From Daejeonella oryzae DSM 19973 (GTDB taxonomy: Bacteria > Bacteroidota > Bacteroidia > Sphingobacteriales > Sphingobacteriaceae), in assembly GCF_000422945.1 (NCBI RefSeq), contig NZ_AUHA01000002.1, positions 372,001 to 436,000 on the forward strand: a stretch of DNA of 64,000 nt, written 5' to 3'. Below are positions 9,480 to 17,473 of this stretch, piece by piece. The notes under the pieces were generated by a model that saw only the letters and a program-made list of their open reading frames with translations, was not told the DNA's origin and did not search any database. A program made the translations under genes and the position numbers. Numbering within the stretch: position 1 is the stretch's first letter; every line of letters begins with the position of its first letter.

Positions 9480-10043
9480 ATGAAATTTACATTCTCTGTT
9501 CTATTGTTTTTAATTTCTCTAAGTACAGTGGCTCAGGACCAATCCGGAGCACAAAAATTCTGGAAAAATCTTCAAAAGCATTGTGGTAAATCCTTTGAAG
9601 GTGAAATAACTGAAGGGCCTGCAAACGATGATTTTAGAGGTAAGAAATTAGTAATGCATGTTCGCAGTTGTGATGAAAACCGAATTCGCATTCCGTTTTT
9701 TGTAGGAGATGATAAATCCAGAACCTGGATATTAACTTATGAGAATGATCGAATCCAACTTAAGCATGATCATCGTCATGAGGATGGAACTGAAGATAAA
9801 ATCACGCAATACGGCGGAAAAACAACAAATTCAGGATTGACTAATATCCAGTTTTTCGCTGCTGATCAGGAAACTGCTGATCTGATTCCTGCGGCTTCAA
9901 ATAATGTATGGTGGATTACGCTGGATGAAAAATCCTTTACTTATAACCTTAGACGGATTGGTTCTGACCGTTTATTTTCGGTACGGTTTGATTTGACTAA
10001 AGCAACAGCAAATCCATCCGCTCCATGGGGATGGAAAAATTAA
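9480..10043 (+). CDS. Conserved-looking secreted protein of unknown function
   Basis: This 187-residue protein has a clear signal peptide (MKFTFSVLLFLISLSTVA, cleaved before Q). The mature part has only two cysteines (HCGKS and RSCDE), close enough to form a disulfide, and a His/Asp-rich segment (KHDHRHEDGTEDK). It is rich in polar beta-type segments and ends in WGWKN. I do not recognise an enzymatic motif. It may be periplasmic or outer-membrane associated. It is convergent with the SprT-like gene, separated by 4 nt, with no obvious terminator between them. The PepSY membrane gene lies just upstream, which suggests an envelope role but does not prove one. Confidence 0.7.
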   Translation: MKFTFSVLLFLISLSTVAQDQSGAQKFWKNLQKHCGKSFEGEITEGPANDDFRGKKLVMHVRSCDENRIRIPFFVGDDKSRTWILTYENDRIQLKHDHRHEDGTEDKITQYGGKTTNSGLTNIQFFAADQETADLIPAASNNVWWITLDEKSFTYNLRRIGSDRLFSVRFDLTKATANPSAPWGWKN

Positions 10044-10047
10044 TTGT

Positions 10048-10659
10048 TTATGCTCCCATCAGCATTACCTCGGCCAAAGGATTGAATAAATAAACTGCAC
10101 CTGTCTTAAGTTCAACGCAGCGGAAACGTTTTCTTACCTGCATCTCTTTCCTGAAAACCCGGCCATTTTTCATTTGAAACAAGCTGTTTACAGGTAAGCT
10201 TTCTACCGTGATTACATTTTCGGGCTTGCTGTCATAATTCTGCAATGCTCTGAATAAATTAGGATCAGAACAGCTGGAAGCTGCGGGATTCTCCAGATAG
10301 GAAATAATAGCCTTATTAATATCCATCGGAAATACATTTTTATCAAAAAATGGTCGCATCATCCGTTTAAAATTTTGTTTCCATTCTTTGCCATGCGGCT
10401 TTGCTTTCCGCTTATGCTCATTCCAGGTATGAAGATGTGCAAATTCATGAACCGTTGTTACCAGAAATGCATATTGATTAAGGTTGTAATTAACAGAAAT
10501 ACGATGACCCGCATCCTTAAATGGCGGACGGTAGTCGCCGTATTTAGAATTACGGTTACGCGAAACTTTAAACTCACATTGAAAATAATCAATCCAGCGT
10601 GCTACAATGGGTGCGCATTCTGGCGGAAGATATTTTTCGAGAATGACTATTTTATCCAA
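10048..10659 (-). CDS. SprT-like zinc metalloprotease domain protein
   Basis: This 203-residue protein has the metal-binding signature HEFAH (H71, E72, H75) and a further His at 89 in KPHGKEW, the layout of the SprT/Spartan zincin fold. A small C-terminal region (about 150-203) is basic and beta-rich. Related eukaryotic Spartan proteins cleave DNA-protein crosslinks. The function of bacterial SprT proteins is not settled. The start must be the TTG at 10659: an in-frame stop lies two codons upstream and the first internal Met comes after the catalytic motif. The 73-nt gap to feoB (ending 10733) suggests a separate promoter or readthrough from the feo genes. Confidence 0.85.
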   Translation of the reverse strand: MDKIVILEKYLPPECAPIVARWIDYFQCEFKVSRNRNSKYGDYRPPFKDAGHRISVNYNLNQYAFLVTTVHEFAHLHTWNEHKRKAKPHGKEWKQNFKRMMRPFFDKNVFPMDINKAIISYLENPAASSCSDPNLFRALQNYDSKPENVITVESLPVNSLFQMKNGRVFRKEMQVRKRFRCVELKTGAVYLFNPLAEVMLMGA

Positions 10660-10732
10660 TTTTTATAAACCTGAATGACTAACGTGCAAACGTTAAATAA
10701 AGCATAAGATTTTAAAAAAGCAAAATTGCAAT

Positions 10733-12847
10733 TTATTTAAGAGTCTGGTAAACTATAAAACTTGCTACATAAGCGAGTCCGGTCATATATACAAATTGAA
10801 TAGTCGGCCATTTCCAGTGCTTTGTTTCACGGTACACGACGGCTACTGTGCTCATACATTGCATGGCAAAAGCATAGAAAATCATCAGTGAAAATGCAAC
10901 TGCGGTGGTAAAAACAGGCAGGCCGGTATCCGGATTTCGGGCACTCTGCATTTTCTGCCTTACAGATTCCAAATGCTTGTCATCTGCATCCACGCTATAA
11001 ATTGTAGCCATCGTACCCACAAATACTTCGCGGGCTGCAAAGGAAGTGATCAGCGCAATGCCTATTTTCCAGTCAAATCCCAGAGGTTTAATAGCGGGTT
11101 CAATAGATTTTCCCAAAACACCTGCATAAGAATTTTCCAGCTTGGCTGAGGCTATTAAGCGATCCAGTTCTGCCGGAGTATATTTCTGCGTGTATAAATC
11201 ACTTTCAAACTTTTTTTCAATAGTATCAAACCTCTCGCCCGGGCCGTAGGATGCCAGAACCCAAAGAATAATTGAAATAGCGATAATTACTTTACCAGCT
11301 TCGAATACAAAAGTTTTGACTTTTTCGTACATCGTCAGCAGAATATTATTCCACCTGGGCATCCGGTACACCGGTAATTCCATGATAAAATATCCACGCT
11401 CACGCGATTTTAAAATATATTTCATCACCCAGGCCACTACAACAGCACTGATAATACTAAAAACATATAAGGACATTAAAGCAACACCCTGCAGATTTAT
11501 AAAACCCCAGATACTTTTCGAAGGCACAACCAGAGATATAAGCAATGTGTAGATAGGCAAACGTGCCGAGCATGCAACCAGCGGAGTTACCATGATCGTA
11601 ATCATGCGGTCTTTCCAGTTTTCAATATTTCGGGCACTCATAATGGCAGGAACTGCGCAAGCCAGACCACCTATTAAAGGAACTACAGATTTTCCGTTTA
11701 AACCTACCTTACGCATGATCTTATCCATCATAAAGGTAACTCTGGACATATAGCCCGTATCTTCGAGAATAGATATAAAAGCGAATAAAATGGCGATTTG
11801 CGGAATAAAAATCAACACTCCGCTTAGGCCTGCAAGAACTCCGTCAATAAGCAAACTTCGTAACACACCTTCGGGCAGTAAGCTGTTTCCGGTGTCGGCC
11901 AGCCAGACAAATAACTGCTCAATTAATCCCATTGGATATTCTGACCAGGCAAATATGGATTGAAATATCAGGAATAGAATGACTGCAAATAGGATAAAGC
12001 CGAAAATTTTATGAGTAAGAACTTTATCAATCCGGTTACTAATGGTTTCGAGCTTGGCATCTGCCTTAAAACTTATGGTATCAAAAAGAACATCGTTAAT
12101 AAAATTATAACGGGCAATAGTTTCGGTAGCCTGAGTTTTTTGCGAATGAAACGCAAATTCATTCTCAATTTCGCTTATTCGTTTATTTTCATCCGCATTA
12201 AGAAAGCTTAATTGTTCATGCTGATGTGCCAGCTGCAGAGCAACATAAGGCAAATCAACTTGCAGCTCCTTCTGAATTTTCCGTATTAATTCAGGTGCCA
12301 GCGACTCCACTTCAATAGAATCTACCTGCAATGGAATTTTTGAGGAATTTAAAATTGCCTGTTTCAGGCAGCTGATGCCATCATTGTTTCGGGCGGATAT
12401 TGGAACTACCTGAACACCCAATTTGAGAGCCAAGGCATCTGAAGAAATTTCAATTCCTGAACGTTTAGCCAGATCCATCATATTCAGGGCAATAATGACC
12501 GGAATTTTAAGATCAGCAATCTGGGTATATAAAAGTAAGTTTCGTTTTAAATTGGAGGCATCTGCTACAAATATGATCAAATCCGGATGAATGGCGCTTT
12601 TTTTATCTGCCAAAGCTTCCATAACGATCACTTCATCCCGACTTTTAGGATATAAGCTATACGTTCCGGGAAGATCAATTATTTGAGAAATACGGTTATC
12701 GGGAAGTTTACAAAAACCCGTTTTCTTATCAATGGTAACGCCGGGGAAATTACCAACCTTTTGGTTAAGCCCGGTTAAAATATTAAAAAGAGTAGATTTT
12801 CCGGAATTGGGGTTACCAATAAGAGCAATTTTAAGATCGCCTTCCAA
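10733..12847 (-). CDS. feoB: Ferrous iron transport protein B
   Basis: FeoB is the inner-membrane Fe2+ transporter with a cytosolic GTPase domain. The 704-residue protein shows G1 GNPNSGKST (residues 11-19), G3 DLPGTYSL, G4 NMMD, a helical GDI-like linker, and then a membrane part from about residue 280 with the Gate motifs GGLACAVPAIMSAR and PLVACSARLPIY, both with conserved Cys. The start appears to be a TTG at 12847, because feoA's TAA stop lies one codon upstream in the same frame and no ATG is available before the G1 motif. feoA and feoB are therefore nearly fused. Iron-dependent repression is likely; see the palindromes upstream of feoA. Confidence 0.96.
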   Translation of the reverse strand: MEGDLKIALIGNPNSGKSTLFNILTGLNQKVGNFPGVTIDKKTGFCKLPDNRISQIIDLPGTYSLYPKSRDEVIVMEALADKKSAIHPDLIIFVADASNLKRNLLLYTQIADLKIPVIIALNMMDLAKRSGIEISSDALALKLGVQVVPISARNNDGISCLKQAILNSSKIPLQVDSIEVESLAPELIRKIQKELQVDLPYVALQLAHQHEQLSFLNADENKRISEIENEFAFHSQKTQATETIARYNFINDVLFDTISFKADAKLETISNRIDKVLTHKIFGFILFAVILFLIFQSIFAWSEYPMGLIEQLFVWLADTGNSLLPEGVLRSLLIDGVLAGLSGVLIFIPQIAILFAFISILEDTGYMSRVTFMMDKIMRKVGLNGKSVVPLIGGLACAVPAIMSARNIENWKDRMITIMVTPLVACSARLPIYTLLISLVVPSKSIWGFINLQGVALMSLYVFSIISAVVVAWVMKYILKSRERGYFIMELPVYRMPRWNNILLTMYEKVKTFVFEAGKVIIAISIILWVLASYGPGERFDTIEKKFESDLYTQKYTPAELDRLIASAKLENSYAGVLGKSIEPAIKPLGFDWKIGIALITSFAAREVFVGTMATIYSVDADDKHLESVRQKMQSARNPDTGLPVFTTAVAFSLMIFYAFAMQCMSTVAVVYRETKHWKWPTIQFVYMTGLAYVASFIVYQTLK

Positions 12848-12850
12848 AAT

Positions 12851-13066
12851 TTATTGCAATATAATTGTAGAAGCTTCCAGCTTCCGAAGGCTTAATTGAT
12901 AACCGGATACTCTGATAGCCATCGGATCGCCAAGAGGTGCATATCGTTCAACAACAATAGATTCACCGGGTAAACATCCCATCTCCATTAATTTTACTGA
13001 CATTTCAAGATCAGTAAATTCTTTTATCACACCAGATTGACCTGGTTCTAGTTGCGAAAGCTTCAT
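12851..13066 (-). CDS. feoA: Ferrous iron transport protein A
   Basis: This 71-residue SH3-like FeoA protein is a small cytosolic partner thought to regulate FeoB. The sequence MKLSQLEPGQSGVIKEF and the following LMEMGCLPGE match the FeoA beta-barrel core, and MAIRVSGYQLSLRKLEA is the usual C-terminal part. The ATG at 13066 is well placed. Its stop is followed, after one intervening codon and in the same frame, by feoB, so translational coupling is likely. The leader upstream is very A/T rich and holds inverted repeats that could be an iron-regulator operator. Confidence 0.95.
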   Translation of the reverse strand: MKLSQLEPGQSGVIKEFTDLEMSVKLMEMGCLPGESIVVERYAPLGDPMAIRVSGYQLSLRKLEASTIILQ

Positions 13067-13086
13067 GTTCTTTTTACTTGAGCCAA

Positions 13087-13138
13087 AAATAAGCTTATTT
13101 AAATTAAATCCAAATAAGAAGAATCATTTAATTTAAAT
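13087..13138 (-). promoter_or_regulatory. Candidate operator palindromes upstream of feoA
   Basis: The leader of feoA contains a perfect 14-bp palindrome (AAATAAGCTTATTT, 13087-13100). It also has a 13-bp inverted repeat with arms at 13097-13109 and 13126-13138. Such A/T-rich dyads resemble binding sites of Fur or DtxR/MntR-type metal repressors, and the position 20-70 nt before an iron-uptake operon is right. Because the region is strongly A/T biased, chance palindromes are common, so this is only a candidate. The rest of the 13067-13267 gap shows no gene. Confidence 0.4.
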
Positions 13139-13267
13139 TACTTCGTCATTTTTATTTGAGAACTACTTCCCAAACCGCCAGAATTATAAAACCGCGGGCA
13201 ATCGCATTTTTTTTTGAATATGCTACAGGAAGATAGCGTGGATATGAATAAAAAAACGCCGATTATT

Positions 13268-13663
13268 TTACAATAATTTTTCATTGAATCGAATTCTGTG
13301 TAAAAAAATATAGCTGAATATTCCCATTCCTACGCCTGTCATATCCGCAAAAAAGTCCCACCATTCGGCCGAGCGATACGTGAATATATAATATTGAAGC
13401 ATCTCAATAGCGGCACCCAGAAATGTGGTTATTAAAAGTATTTTCAATATGGTTATAGTACGATAGGTATAACTCAATTGTTGTCTTATTTTTCCGTAAA
13501 ATAACAGAACCGTTAACACAAAGAAAAATCCCGTATGAACCAGTTTATCAAAACCTTCGAATACGGGAATTTTTGTGTTATTACTGATTGGTAAATCACA
13601 TAGAATAAGAACAATAACTGCCCAGATAATAGCCAGGTACTGATATCTTAAGGTGTTAAGCAT
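13268..13663 (-). CDS. VanZ-like family membrane protein
   Basis: This small membrane protein of 131 residues has about four hydrophobic segments. The spacing of polar residues fits the VanZ-like family: DKLVHTGFFFVLTVLLFYG in the second helix region, GAAIEMLQYY, and EWWDFFADMTGVGMGIF near the C-terminus. The acidic and aromatic residues in the last two blocks are the family hallmark. VanZ confers low-level teicoplanin resistance in enterococci, but most family members are uncharacterised. Its ATG overlaps the gcvH stop by one base (TAATG), so it is translationally coupled to gcvH, an arrangement I recall as common in Bacteroidota. Confidence 0.82.
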   Translation of the reverse strand: MLNTLRYQYLAIIWAVIVLILCDLPISNNTKIPVFEGFDKLVHTGFFFVLTVLLFYGKIRQQLSYTYRTITILKILLITTFLGAAIEMLQYYIFTYRSAEWWDFFADMTGVGMGIFSYIFLHRIRFNEKLL

Positions 13664-14052
13664 TATCCGCCAACCTGTTCTTTATATTCATCTGCAGAAA
13701 GCAACGAATCTAATTGTGCATTATCAGCTAAATCAATTTTTACCATCCAGCCCTCACCATACGGATCACTGTTTACAAGTTCTGGGTTCGTATCCAACTT
13801 TTTATTGAACTCGATTATCTTACCATTAACCGGCATGAAGAGGTCTGAAACAGTTTTAACCGCTTCTACGGTACCGAAAACATCATCATGGTTAATATGC
13901 TCGCCAACTGTATTGATATCTACATACACAATATCTCCCAACTCATGCTGGGCAAATTCTGTGATGCCAATAACGGCCTGCTTACCTTCATTACCTTCGA
14001 TACGAATCCATTCGTGATCTTTCGTATATTTTAATTCGGATGGGAAATTCAT
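13663..14052 (-). CDS. gcvH: Glycine cleavage system H protein
   Basis: This 129-residue lipoyl carrier of the glycine cleavage system shuttles the aminomethyl group from GcvP to GcvT. The lipoylation site is K66 within [13 protein letters not shown]. The flanking sequences (KYTKDHEWI at the N-terminus, [14 protein letters not shown] and the late MVKI) are diagnostic of GcvH. The length is standard. The ATG at 14052 is supported by the family N-terminus. gcvT and gcvP are not in the window. It is cotranscribed with the VanZ-like gene. Its promoter lies in 14053-14180, where nothing else coding is seen and no glycine riboswitch fold is evident. Confidence 0.97.
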   Translation of the reverse strand: MNFPSELKYTKDHEWIRIEGNEGKQAVIGITEFAQHELGDIVYVDINTVGEHINHDDVFGTVEAVKTVSDLFMPVNGKIIEFNKKLDTNPELVNSDPYGEGWMVKIDLADNAQLDSLLSADEYKEQVGG

Positions 14053-14186
14053 TGCGTTTATTATTTTGGTTGCTCAAAAATAGAATAAGATATTTGAATT
14101 AAGAATTGAGAATCAAGATAATCTATTACATTAAGGCAAAGTATTTACAAATACACGTATTTGATATACCCGGAATCTTAAAACAA

Positions 14187-14218
14187 AAAAACCTTTTCCC
14201 GGAAAGGAAAAGGTTTTT
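14187..14218 (-). terminator. Orphan terminator of the atpG-tail remnant
   Basis: Perfect 13-bp inverted repeat (AAAAACCTTTTCC at 14187-14199, complement at 14206-14218) with a 6-nt loop and A/T tracts on both sides. It lies 18 nt downstream of the stop codon of the duplicated atpG end, just as the live atpG has its own terminator 20 nt after its stop. Confidence 0.85.
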
Positions 14219-14236
14219 AAAATGTTAATAAGTTAA

Positions 14237-14302
14237 TTATGCGTTACTCAATGCAGCTGCACCACTCACAATCTCCGTTAACTCAGTAGTAATCGCTGCC
14301 TA
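14237..14302 (-). pseudogene. atpG: Remnant: last 20 codons of a second atpG
   Basis: Read on the minus strand, this fragment encodes the final 20 residues of ATP synthase gamma (AITTELTEIVSGAAALSNA preceded by A) plus a TAA. The peptide is identical to the end of the intact atpG at 14876. At DNA level, 11 of the 20 codons differ, all synonymously (14 differences in 63 bases, including a TCA/AGT serine switch). The position matching the next upstream codon is TAG here and CAG in the intact gene, and similarity stops there. The fragment cannot be a functional gene. It looks like the displaced 3' end of another atpG allele. Confidence 0.85.
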
Positions 14303-14335
14303 AGTAATTAGACCTTTTTAGAATGATTTGCTTGC

Positions 14336-14741
14336 TCACTTAACCAGAGTTCTTAAAAAAGCTACTAATAAAATAAGCGCAGGTAAAATACTATAATATG
14401 CAATAAACTCCAATATCCCGTCTTCTCTTCTTTTACGGTCCAGTTTTTCTATAACAATAAGATATTTTTCACCTTTAAGCTTCTGTCCGAGTTTAAAAAT
14501 AAAATATAGGACAGTGCATATCAATATAAAAACTTCTATAGCTGTAATTGTGGTTACAAAAAAAATACTAATCAGATATCTGGTGATAATGGATAATGAA
14601 TATCAATACAATATGTATTAATATCAGGGAATCACACACTCTTTTAATAGGAATTTGCTTTGCTTTAGCCCAATTTATTCCAAATATTCTTTTGTGAATC
14701 TTAAACAGCAGATAGAAATAATAATTATATAATGTGTTCAT
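14336..14741 (-). pseudogene. Frameshifted small membrane-protein gene (probable)
   Basis: Two overlapping minus-strand frames look like halves of one small membrane protein. The first (ATG at 14741, stop at 14568) gives 57 residues starting MNTLYNYYFYLLFKIHKR and ending in a hydrophobic segment. The second is open from about 14600 to 14336 without any ATG and continues with hydrophobic residues, a charged section (KLGQKLKGEKYLIVIEKLDR) and a final helix (YSILPALILLVAFL). A shift near the A/T homopolymer around 14559-14566 would join them into a protein of about 130 residues with about three helices. Small two-to-three-helix proteins of this layout are frequent in Bacteroidota; their role is unknown to me. 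Part two could alternatively start at a TTG (14524). Confidence 0.5.
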
Positions 14742-14823
14742 GATTAAATTGGATCACAGCTAAAAATATAAACAGAAGAAAGATTTAGTGGATTAAGATT
14801 CCTTCCAAAAAACCAGCAAACAA

Positions 14824-14855
14824 AAAATCCCTTGCCAAAACTGGCAAGGGATTTT
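14824..14855 (-). terminator. Rho-independent terminator of the atp operon
   Basis: Perfect 14-bp stem (AAAATCCCTTGCCA at 14824-14837, complement at 14842-14855) with a 4-nt loop, 20 nt beyond the atpG stop. On the minus strand it is followed by a T run. It ends the long atp transcript. Confidence 0.93.
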
Positions 14856-14875
14856 CGATATCCGGATGACCGAGA

Positions 14876-15757
14876 TTATGCATTTGAAAGCGCTGCTGCA
14901 CCGCTGACGATCTCTGTTAACTCTGTAGTAATAGCTGCCTGACGGGCCTGGTTATATGAAAGTTTTAATGCTTTCAACAAATCTCCGGCATTTTCAGTAG
15001 CCTTATCCATCGCTGTCATACGTGCTCCGTGCTCTGAGGCATGAGAATCAAGTATGGCTTTATAAACCTGTGTCTTGATAGATTTTGGTATTAACTGTTC
15101 CACTATTTCTTCCTGAGAAGGTTCTAAGATATAATCAACAGATACTCTGCTCACTACAGACTGAACTGAACGTGGAACCGGTAATAATTGTTCGCTGGTA
15201 AGAATTTGAACGGCTGCATTTTTAAACTGATTATAAACCAATTCTACGCGGTCATAATCACCATTTGCAAAACCAGTCATAATATCTTCCGTAATTTTAG
15301 AAGCGTTCTGAAAAGTTAAAGCATTGTATAACTCGTTATTATTACCAATTACTTTATAATTACGCTTTTCATAAAAATCCTGAACCTTTTTACCGATTGC
15401 TACAATCTGAACATTCCCTTTACGAAACTGCTCCGGATATTTTTCAGCAATCAGGTTATTGGTGGTTTTTATCACGTTCATGTTAAAAGCACCGGCAAGA
15501 CCTCTGTTAGAAGATACCGCAATTACCAATACACGCACAGGTTCACGCTCCTGTATGAAAGGGGAATTAGATTCTTCCAGACTGGCAGAAAGGTTTGCCA
15601 GAATTTCTTTCATTTTATTAGCGTAAGGACGTAACTGAACAATTGCATTAGTTGCTCTTTTCAACTTGGCCGCCGAAACCATTTTCATGGCTTTGGTGAT
15701 CTGCTGAGTTGAACTTACAGATGCTATACGATTTCTTACTTCTTTTAAATTAGCCAT
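14876..15757 (-). CDS. atpG: ATP synthase F1 subunit gamma
   Basis: This 293-residue central rotor shaft of F1 couples proton flow through the c-ring to ATP synthesis in the alpha/beta hexamer. The N-terminal coiled-coil helix MANLKEVRNRIASVSSTQQITKAMKMVSAAKL and the C-terminal helix ending TELTEIVSGAAALSNA are the conserved gamma signatures. The ATG at 15757 fits the family. It is the last gene of the atp operon and is followed by a strong terminator. A 78-nt palindromic repeat occupies its leader right up to the start codon. Downstream, a second diverged copy of its 3' end is present at 14237-14302. Confidence 0.97.
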   Translation of the reverse strand: MANLKEVRNRIASVSSTQQITKAMKMVSAAKLKRATNAIVQLRPYANKMKEILANLSASLEESNSPFIQEREPVRVLVIAVSSNRGLAGAFNMNVIKTTNNLIAEKYPEQFRKGNVQIVAIGKKVQDFYEKRNYKVIGNNNELYNALTFQNASKITEDIMTGFANGDYDRVELVYNQFKNAAVQILTSEQLLPVPRSVQSVVSRVSVDYILEPSQEEIVEQLIPKSIKTQVYKAILDSHASEHGARMTAMDKATENAGDLLKALKLSYNQARQAAITTELTEIVSGAAALSNA

Positions 15758-15763
15758 TTTACT

Positions 15764-15841
15764 TAGATGTGAGATGTGAGATCTGAGATTTTAGACCGGT
15801 AAAGTCTTAAGCTCAAATCTCAGATCTGCTTTCTCAAATCT
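15764..15841 (-). repeat. AGATCT/TGAGAT-rich palindromic repeat before atpG
   Basis: The atpA-atpG gap is almost entirely filled by a hairpin-forming repeat. The arms AGATCTGAGATTT (15779-15791) and its perfect complement (15815-15827) are flanked by further GAGATGTGAGAT-type units. Read on the atpG strand it resembles the repeat before uvrC (26001-26076), including a shared core of ACTTTA, then TCT, then AAAATCTC, then ATCTC. Both copies end within about 10 nt of a start codon. This suggests a dispersed intergenic repeat family, possibly with an effect on mRNA folding. Confidence 0.65.
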
Positions 15842-15844
15842 TAA

Positions 15845-17419
15845 TTAATATTTTCCCGCCAATTCCTTAGCTACTGTTTCTAAAGCCGAAGTGATGGTAT
15901 CATCCAGTTTCCCAGCTTTTAATCCAGCTAAAACTTCCGGGTGACGAACTTCTAACTGCTGAAGATATTCTGCTTCAAAAGCTTTGATCTTATTTACAGG
16001 TACGTTACGCATTAAATTTTTTGTTCCTGCGTAAAGAATAGCCACCTGTCTTTCAACAGACTCCGGAGAGAACTGACCTTGCTTTAATAATTCTACGTTA
16101 CGGGCACCTTTATCCAAAACAGATTTGGTAGCAGCATCCAGATCAGAACCGAATTTAGAGAAAGCCTCTAATTCACGGTATTGAGCCTGATCCAGTTTCA
16201 AAGTTCCGGCCACTTTCTTCATCGATTTAATTTGTGCGTTACCCCCAACACGTGATACCGAGATACCTACGTTAATTGCCGGACGAACACCTGCGTTAAA
16301 TAAATTCGACTCCAAAAATATCTGCCCATCCGTAATAGAAATTACGTTTGTAGGAATATATGCAGAAACGTCACCAGCCTGGGTTTCAATAATTGGCAGT
16401 GCCGTTAATGAACCACCACCTTTAACAATGTGACGAATAGATTCTGGCAAATCATTCATTGCCTGTGCAATGCTGTCGTTCGAATTGATCTTTGCAGCAC
16501 GTTCCAATAAACGGCTGTGAAGGTAGAAAACGTCACCAGGATAAGCTTCGCGGCCTGGTGGACGACGTAATAATAAAGATACTTCGCGGTAAGCAACTGC
16601 CTGCTTAGATAAATCATCATAAATGATTAAAGCTGGTCTTCCTGTATCGCGGAAAAACTCACCAATTGCAGCGCCTGCAAAAGGAGCATAAAATTGCATT
16701 GGAGCCGGATCAGCTGCAGAAGCTGCAACAATAACCGTATAAGGCATTGCTCCTTTTTCTTCCAATGTTTTTACAATCTGTGCTACGGTAGAGTTTTTCT
16801 GTCCGATAGCTACGTATATACAAAATACAGGCTGACCTGCTTCGTAAAATTCCTTCTGGTTGATAATAGTATCAATACAAACTGCTGTTTTACCAGTCTG
16901 ACGATCACCAATTACCAATTCACGCTGACCACGGCCAATCGGAATCATTGCATCAATAGCTTTAATACCGGTTTGCAAAGGCTCAGTTACAGGCTGACGA
17001 TAAATTACACCCGGTGCTTTACGCTCCAAAGGCATTTCGTAAGTATCTCCCAAAATTGGTCCTTTACCATCCATTGGCTGACCAAGCGTGTTAACTACAC
17101 GGCCAAGCATGCCATCACCAACTTTGATAGATGCGATTTTGCTGGTACGCTTTACAGTATCACCTTCTTTAATCTCATCAAAGGCGCCTAATAAAACCAC
17201 ACCCACATTATCTTCTTCAAGGTTTAGTACGATACCCTGTAATCCGTTATCAAACTCAACCAGCTCACCTGATTGAACTTTTGTCAAACCGTATACACGG
17301 GCAATACCATCACCCACTTGTAATACGGTACCAACCTCTTCGAGTTCGGCTTCTGATTTAAAGCCCGCCAATTGTTGTCTTAAAATCGCCGAAACTTCAT
17401 CTGGTCTAACCTCTACCAT
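15845..17419 (-). CDS. atpA: ATP synthase F1 subunit alpha
   Basis: This 524-residue non-catalytic nucleotide-binding subunit of F1 has the Walker A motif GDRQTGKTA (G171 to A179, Lys177), the [16 protein letters not shown] segment and [20 protein letters not shown], which are diagnostic of AtpA. The N-terminus ([17 protein letters not shown]) is the usual alpha start. It lies between atpH and atpG in the standard order. The gene for the catalytic beta subunit (atpD) is not in this cluster. In Bacteroidota atpD and atpC are usually encoded at a separate locus. Confidence 0.98.
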   Translation of the reverse strand: MVEVRPDEVSAILRQQLAGFKSEAELEEVGTVLQVGDGIARVYGLTKVQSGELVEFDNGLQGIVLNLEEDNVGVVLLGAFDEIKEGDTVKRTSKIASIKVGDGMLGRVVNTLGQPMDGKGPILGDTYEMPLERKAPGVIYRQPVTEPLQTGIKAIDAMIPIGRGQRELVIGDRQTGKTAVCIDTIINQKEFYEAGQPVFCIYVAIGQKNSTVAQIVKTLEEKGAMPYTVIVAASAADPAPMQFYAPFAGAAIGEFFRDTGRPALIIYDDLSKQAVAYREVSLLLRRPPGREAYPGDVFYLHSRLLERAAKINSNDSIAQAMNDLPESIRHIVKGGGSLTALPIIETQAGDVSAYIPTNVISITDGQIFLESNLFNAGVRPAINVGISVSRVGGNAQIKSMKKVAGTLKLDQAQYRELEAFSKFGSDLDAATKSVLDKGARNVELLKQGQFSPESVERQVAILYAGTKNLMRNVPVNKIKAFEAEYLQQLEVRHPEVLAGLKAGKLDDTITSALETVAKELAGKY

Positions 17420-17473
17420 AGTTTTTATTTATGAGTATTTTATGTAAATCTTTATTATTCTTCTTTTGTATTC

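Noticed and set aside
13660-14060. Glycine riboswitch upstream of gcvH
   Set aside because: The leader (14053-14180) is A/T rich and I find no paired glycine-aptamer-like structure or conserved core sequence.
14336-14524. 62-codon frame as an intact small gene
   Set aside because: It has no ATG, the open frame extends further upstream, and the preceding overlapping frame supplies a fitting N-terminus. A frameshifted gene is a better explanation.
16694-17191. 165-codon open frame on the plus strand, antisense to atpA
   Set aside because: It mirrors the codon pattern of the highly conserved atpA, has a low-complexity Tyr/Cys/Phe/Asn-rich composition, and shows no start context or motif. It is a shadow frame.
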